Below are positions 61,921 through 64,000 of a stretch of DNA of 64,000 nucleotides, piece by piece. The position numbers were made by a program, and so were the translations under genes. Within the stretch, counting starts at the first letter, position 1, and every line of letters begins with the position of its first letter. Source of the stretch: Virgibacillus sp. 7505 (GTDB taxonomy: Bacteria > Bacillota > Bacilli > Bacillales > Amphibacillaceae); assembly GCF_002272135.1 (NCBI RefSeq), contig NZ_NPBF01000028.1:1-64000 (forward strand), given 5' to 3'. Under the pieces are notes generated by a model, which saw nothing but the letters and a program-made list of their open reading frames with translations, ran no database searches and had not been told where the DNA came from.

Positions 61921-62451
61921 TCAGCTTGTCTGGACTTGTCTCATCATGCGCTTCTCGATGCTTGCGTCCAATTTCCGGATGCGTTTCAGTGCTTCTTGCT
62001 GAGATATGGTCTTGTAATGATGTGCACCGCCTGTTTCTTCATCAGCTGTATCCGCTTCCGCTACTACTTGCTGTAATGGGTCAAGCTTCAAATTATGCTC
62101 GGGCAGGTAAGAATCTGTATGCAGAAGGATAGCCAAGGAAATTGCTTTGGCGGCCTGCGGCTCTTCACCTAAACGAATCAAGAGCTTATGCGCACGGGCA
62201 GCGCCCTTAATAGCATGGATATCGTTCTGTTTATACATATCGTAATCCCATTTTCCATCGCTATACCATTCATAATGGCCAATATCATGCAGCAATGCAG
62301 CTTTGACTGCCATGTCTGGATCAACCTGCTTTTTCTCACTTATAGCCAGTGCGTGTTCCGCCACCGATATGGCATGCGCCTGTCCGGAACGTCCGAGGTA
62401 TTTCTGTGCGATTGGGTGTGTATAAATCTGCTCTAATGTCACTTTTCTCAT
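61921..62451 (-). CDS. HD-domain protein
   Basis: 176 residues. The HD motif is AALLHDIGHYEWY (about 51-63) with the first His in SVAEHALAI (about 33) and later SLAILLHTDS and EADTADEETGG. Predicted metal-dependent phosphohydrolase acting on nucleotides or similar phosphoesters; substrate unknown. AAAGGAG before ATG. Single gene, ending 138 bases from the M15 gene upstream region. Confidence 0.82.
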   Translation of the reverse strand: MRKVTLEQIYTHPIAQKYLGRSGQAHAISVAEHALAISEKKQVDPDMAVKAALLHDIGHYEWYSDGKWDYDMYKQNDIHAIKGAARAHKLLIRLGEEPQAAKAISLAILLHTDSYLPEHNLKLDPLQQVVAEADTADEETGGAHHYKTISQQEALKRIRKLDASIEKRMMRQVQTS

Positions 62452-62697
62452 TTCTTTATCTCCTTTCTCTGTAAAAGTATATTGTTCAAGATATTAACAC
62501 GTTAAGCGAAAGACTGCAAGTGAAAAAAACGGGGGATTTCATGTATATGGAATAACCGTTTCTACTCAAACTAAAACATCCTGCCTTCCTGAGCCTTGAG
62601 CAAAAGGGGGGAGCGTTGCATTCAATTTATGCTATGCTAAAAATATTGTTACCATAAACTGCTACATATAAAAATCATTAAAGAAGGAAGAGACAGC

Positions 62698-63657
62698 ATG
62701 AAGGAATATGTAAGCTTGTTACGCCAGGGCAGTAAATCAGCCGCATTGGCTGCAGTGGTCAATTTGGTCATTGCACTTGTCAAAGGAGGGGCTTTCTTGT
62801 TGACAGGGAATGTGGCAATGTTTGCAGAGACGATGCATAGTTTTGGGGATGCTGCTAACCAGCTGTTCGTCTATGTCGGCTCTGCACTCAGTAAAAAAGC
62901 CCCGACAGAGCGGTTCCCGGGAGGATTTGGCCGGGCTGTCAACTTGGTGCTGCTCGGTGCAGTCCTGATCGTAGGTATCCTTGCTTATGAAACCATTCGT
63001 GAAGGAATTACGCATCTGGCTCATCCATCTGAATCTGAGGGATTATGGATTAGTATTTCAGTTCTTGCACTAGGCTGCATACTAGAGGGATTCGTACTGC
63101 TGAAAGCGATGCGTGAGATTGCTCATGAGAGTGAATCAGGTGCTAAAGGGCTGGCGGTTATTCCGATGAGCTTCGTGCATGTAAAACGTGCAAAACCAGC
63201 TACAAAATTGGTCTTTATGGAAGACTTGGTTGCTACTAGCGGCGGATTGGTTGCCATCATTGCCATTTTGATAGCTGCATACACACCGTTTTACCAGGCG
63301 GAAGGAATTGCTTCCATTATAATTGGCGCGATGATGTTTCTTGTCGTAGGACGCGTTTTCCTTGATAATGCAGCTGGTGTCATCGGGGAAGCGGATGAAG
63401 AGATGGCTGACAAAATCGGAGACATCTTGTTTGCTGATAAAGATGTAAGAGATGTGCAGGAAATGACTGTCGTAAAAGAAGGGGAATCCTTCCACGTCGA
63501 AGCTAAACTGGAAATTGACCCGACAATTACGGTAGCTGCCGCTGATGACATCAAGGATCGGCTTGAAGCCCAAATCATGGAGCATAGAGGCGTAACGGAT
63601 GTCATTATTGAATTTGACGAAGACGATAAAAATCAAGCATGGAAAAGCAAAGAATAA
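62698..63657 (+). CDS. Cation diffusion facilitator (CDF) transporter
   Basis: 319 residues. Six membrane helices in the first 230 residues, with a metal-site-type H-x3-D in AETMHSFGDAANQLF (about 43-57), and a cytoplasmic C-terminal domain (VRDVQEMTVVKEGESFHVE, VTDVIIEFDED). Exports divalent metals such as Zn or Mn, Fe or Co; the metal is not clear, since the second site in TM5 reads EDLVATSGG, with E-D in place of the H-D of zinc exporters. RBS GAAGGAAG. Confidence 0.86.
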   Translation: MKEYVSLLRQGSKSAALAAVVNLVIALVKGGAFLLTGNVAMFAETMHSFGDAANQLFVYVGSALSKKAPTERFPGGFGRAVNLVLLGAVLIVGILAYETIREGITHLAHPSESEGLWISISVLALGCILEGFVLLKAMREIAHESESGAKGLAVIPMSFVHVKRAKPATKLVFMEDLVATSGGLVAIIAILIAAYTPFYQAEGIASIIIGAMMFLVVGRVFLDNAAGVIGEADEEMADKIGDILFADKDVRDVQEMTVVKEGESFHVEAKLEIDPTITVAAADDIKDRLEAQIMEHRGVTDVIIEFDEDDKNQAWKSKE

Positions 63658-63687
63658 GGAAGCCGCATATGCGGCTTCCTTATTCTT
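63650..63687. terminator. Bidirectional terminator, 38-base perfect palindrome
   Basis: Arms AAGAATAAGGAAGCCGCAT and its reverse complement with no extra loop bases, between the convergent CDF and SDR genes. Confidence 0.88.
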
Positions 63688-63688
63688 A

Positions 63689-64000
63689 TTACGATGACAT
63701 ATAATCGCCGCCGTTTACGTGGATGAATTGTCCAGTAATGTAGGCAGCTTCATCAGAAGCCAGGAGAACGTAGCTGCCGATGAGATCGACGGGCTGGCCA
63801 GGTCTGCCGAGAGGAGTCTGGGTACCGAAGTTTCCGATTCCGTCTTGCGGCAAGGTAGCAGGAATGAGCGGGGTCCAAATCGGTCCAGGTGCAACTCCAT
63901 TCACACGTATTCCCTTGGAAGCCAACCCTTTTGCCAATGATCGAGTGAAAGCAACGATCGCCCCTTTTGTTGACGTATAATCGATCAATGTAGGGTTGCC
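63689..64000 (-). CDS. SDR, C-terminal part (runs off right edge)
   Basis: The last 103 residues of an SDR whose start lies beyond the window. Begins inside the catalytic helix (YTSTKGAIVAFTRSLAKGLA, so Tyr and Lys are present), then VNGVAPGPIWTPLIPA and the closing YITGQFIHVNGGDYMSS. This is the YhdF/YhxC/YhxD-type (about 285 residues) general-stress SDR family. Followed by a bidirectional terminator on the left. Confidence 0.85.
   Translation of the reverse strand, partial: GNPTLIDYTSTKGAIVAFTRSLAKGLASKGIRVNGVAPGPIWTPLIPATLPQDGIGNFGTQTPLGRPGQPVDLIGSYVLLASDEAAYITGQFIHVNGGDYMSS

Noticed and set aside
61848-62132. Plus-strand open frame antisense to the HD gene
   Set aside because: The HD gene has a full motif set and a good RBS; this frame starts without one.
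63136-63636. Open frame of 166 codons on the minus strand inside the CDF gene
   Set aside because: Shadow of a well-supported transporter gene; cysteine- and histidine-rich translation without a known fold and no RBS.

Overview
The window looks like chromosomal DNA of a low-GC, endospore-forming Bacillaceae. The evidence is strong AGGAGG ribosome sites, TTG/GTG starts, many genes closest in kind and order to Bacillus subtilis (bglPH, glcT-ptsG, ytcD-ytbD-ytbE, alaR-alaT, cidR-cidA-cidB, yraDE/yraGF-adhB, bdbDC), spore-coat-type genes and sigma-B-type promoters. A halotolerant genus near Terribacillus/Virgibacillus is a guess from overall flavour only. I see no rRNA, tRNA, phage, transposase or CRISPR array. 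Both edges cut genes: a malic enzyme on the left and an SDR dehydrogenase on the right.

Layout. 1-4.9 kb: beta-glucoside PTS operon (antiterminator, EIIBCA, 6-phospho-beta-glucosidase) with two RAT/terminator switches and CcpA sites. 4.9-12 kb: stress/redox enzymes (SDR, aldehyde dehydrogenase, YhfK-like, luciferase-like monooxygenase, nitroreductase), a PepSY protein and a small XRE/membrane-protein pair. 11.9-14.3 kb: divergent yraED / yraGF-adhB spore-coat-like cluster. 14.3-23.1 kb: SgrR-like regulator divergent from an MFS transporter, YxjI-like protein, WYL regulator, DinB protein, NmrA-DUF2867 protein and FUSC transporter. 23.3-26.5 kb: BdbD/BdbC thiol-oxidation pair and CidR-CidA-CidB. 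26.6-33.7 kb: GNAT, FAD amine oxidase, Ktr/Trk potassium channel, AlaR-AlaT, Old Yellow Enzyme, two unknowns. 33.8-36.9 kb: GlcT-PtsG glucose PTS with its own antitermination leader. 36.9-43.9 kb: YtcD-YtbD-YtbE, a giant DUF2157-like membrane protein, FabI. 44.1-47.9 kb: GntR-ABC ATPase-ABC permease-ECF sigma operon. 48-55 kb: DUF2294 protein, then a polyamine-type ABC transporter interleaved with a nucleoside hydrolase and ending with an adenine-deaminase-like enzyme. 55-64 kb: RsbR-type stressosome protein, hydrolase, HisJ, a sigma-B-promoted YtxH-like protein, tandem soluble chemotaxis receptors, an SDR with a sigma-B-like promoter, an M15 peptidase, an HD protein and a CDF transporter.

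How the parts fit. Two sugar PTS systems, each with a BglG-family antiterminator and its own RNA target, sit 33 kb apart. Three candidate sigma-B promoters and an RsbR paralogue suggest a general-stress theme in the right third, shared with the SDR at 4.9 kb. The least familiar arrangements are the transporter/nucleoside hydrolase/deaminase operon, which I read as a purine-nucleoside uptake and salvage unit, and the GntR-ABC-sigma operon, which carries an ECF sigma factor but no recognisable anti-sigma gene.
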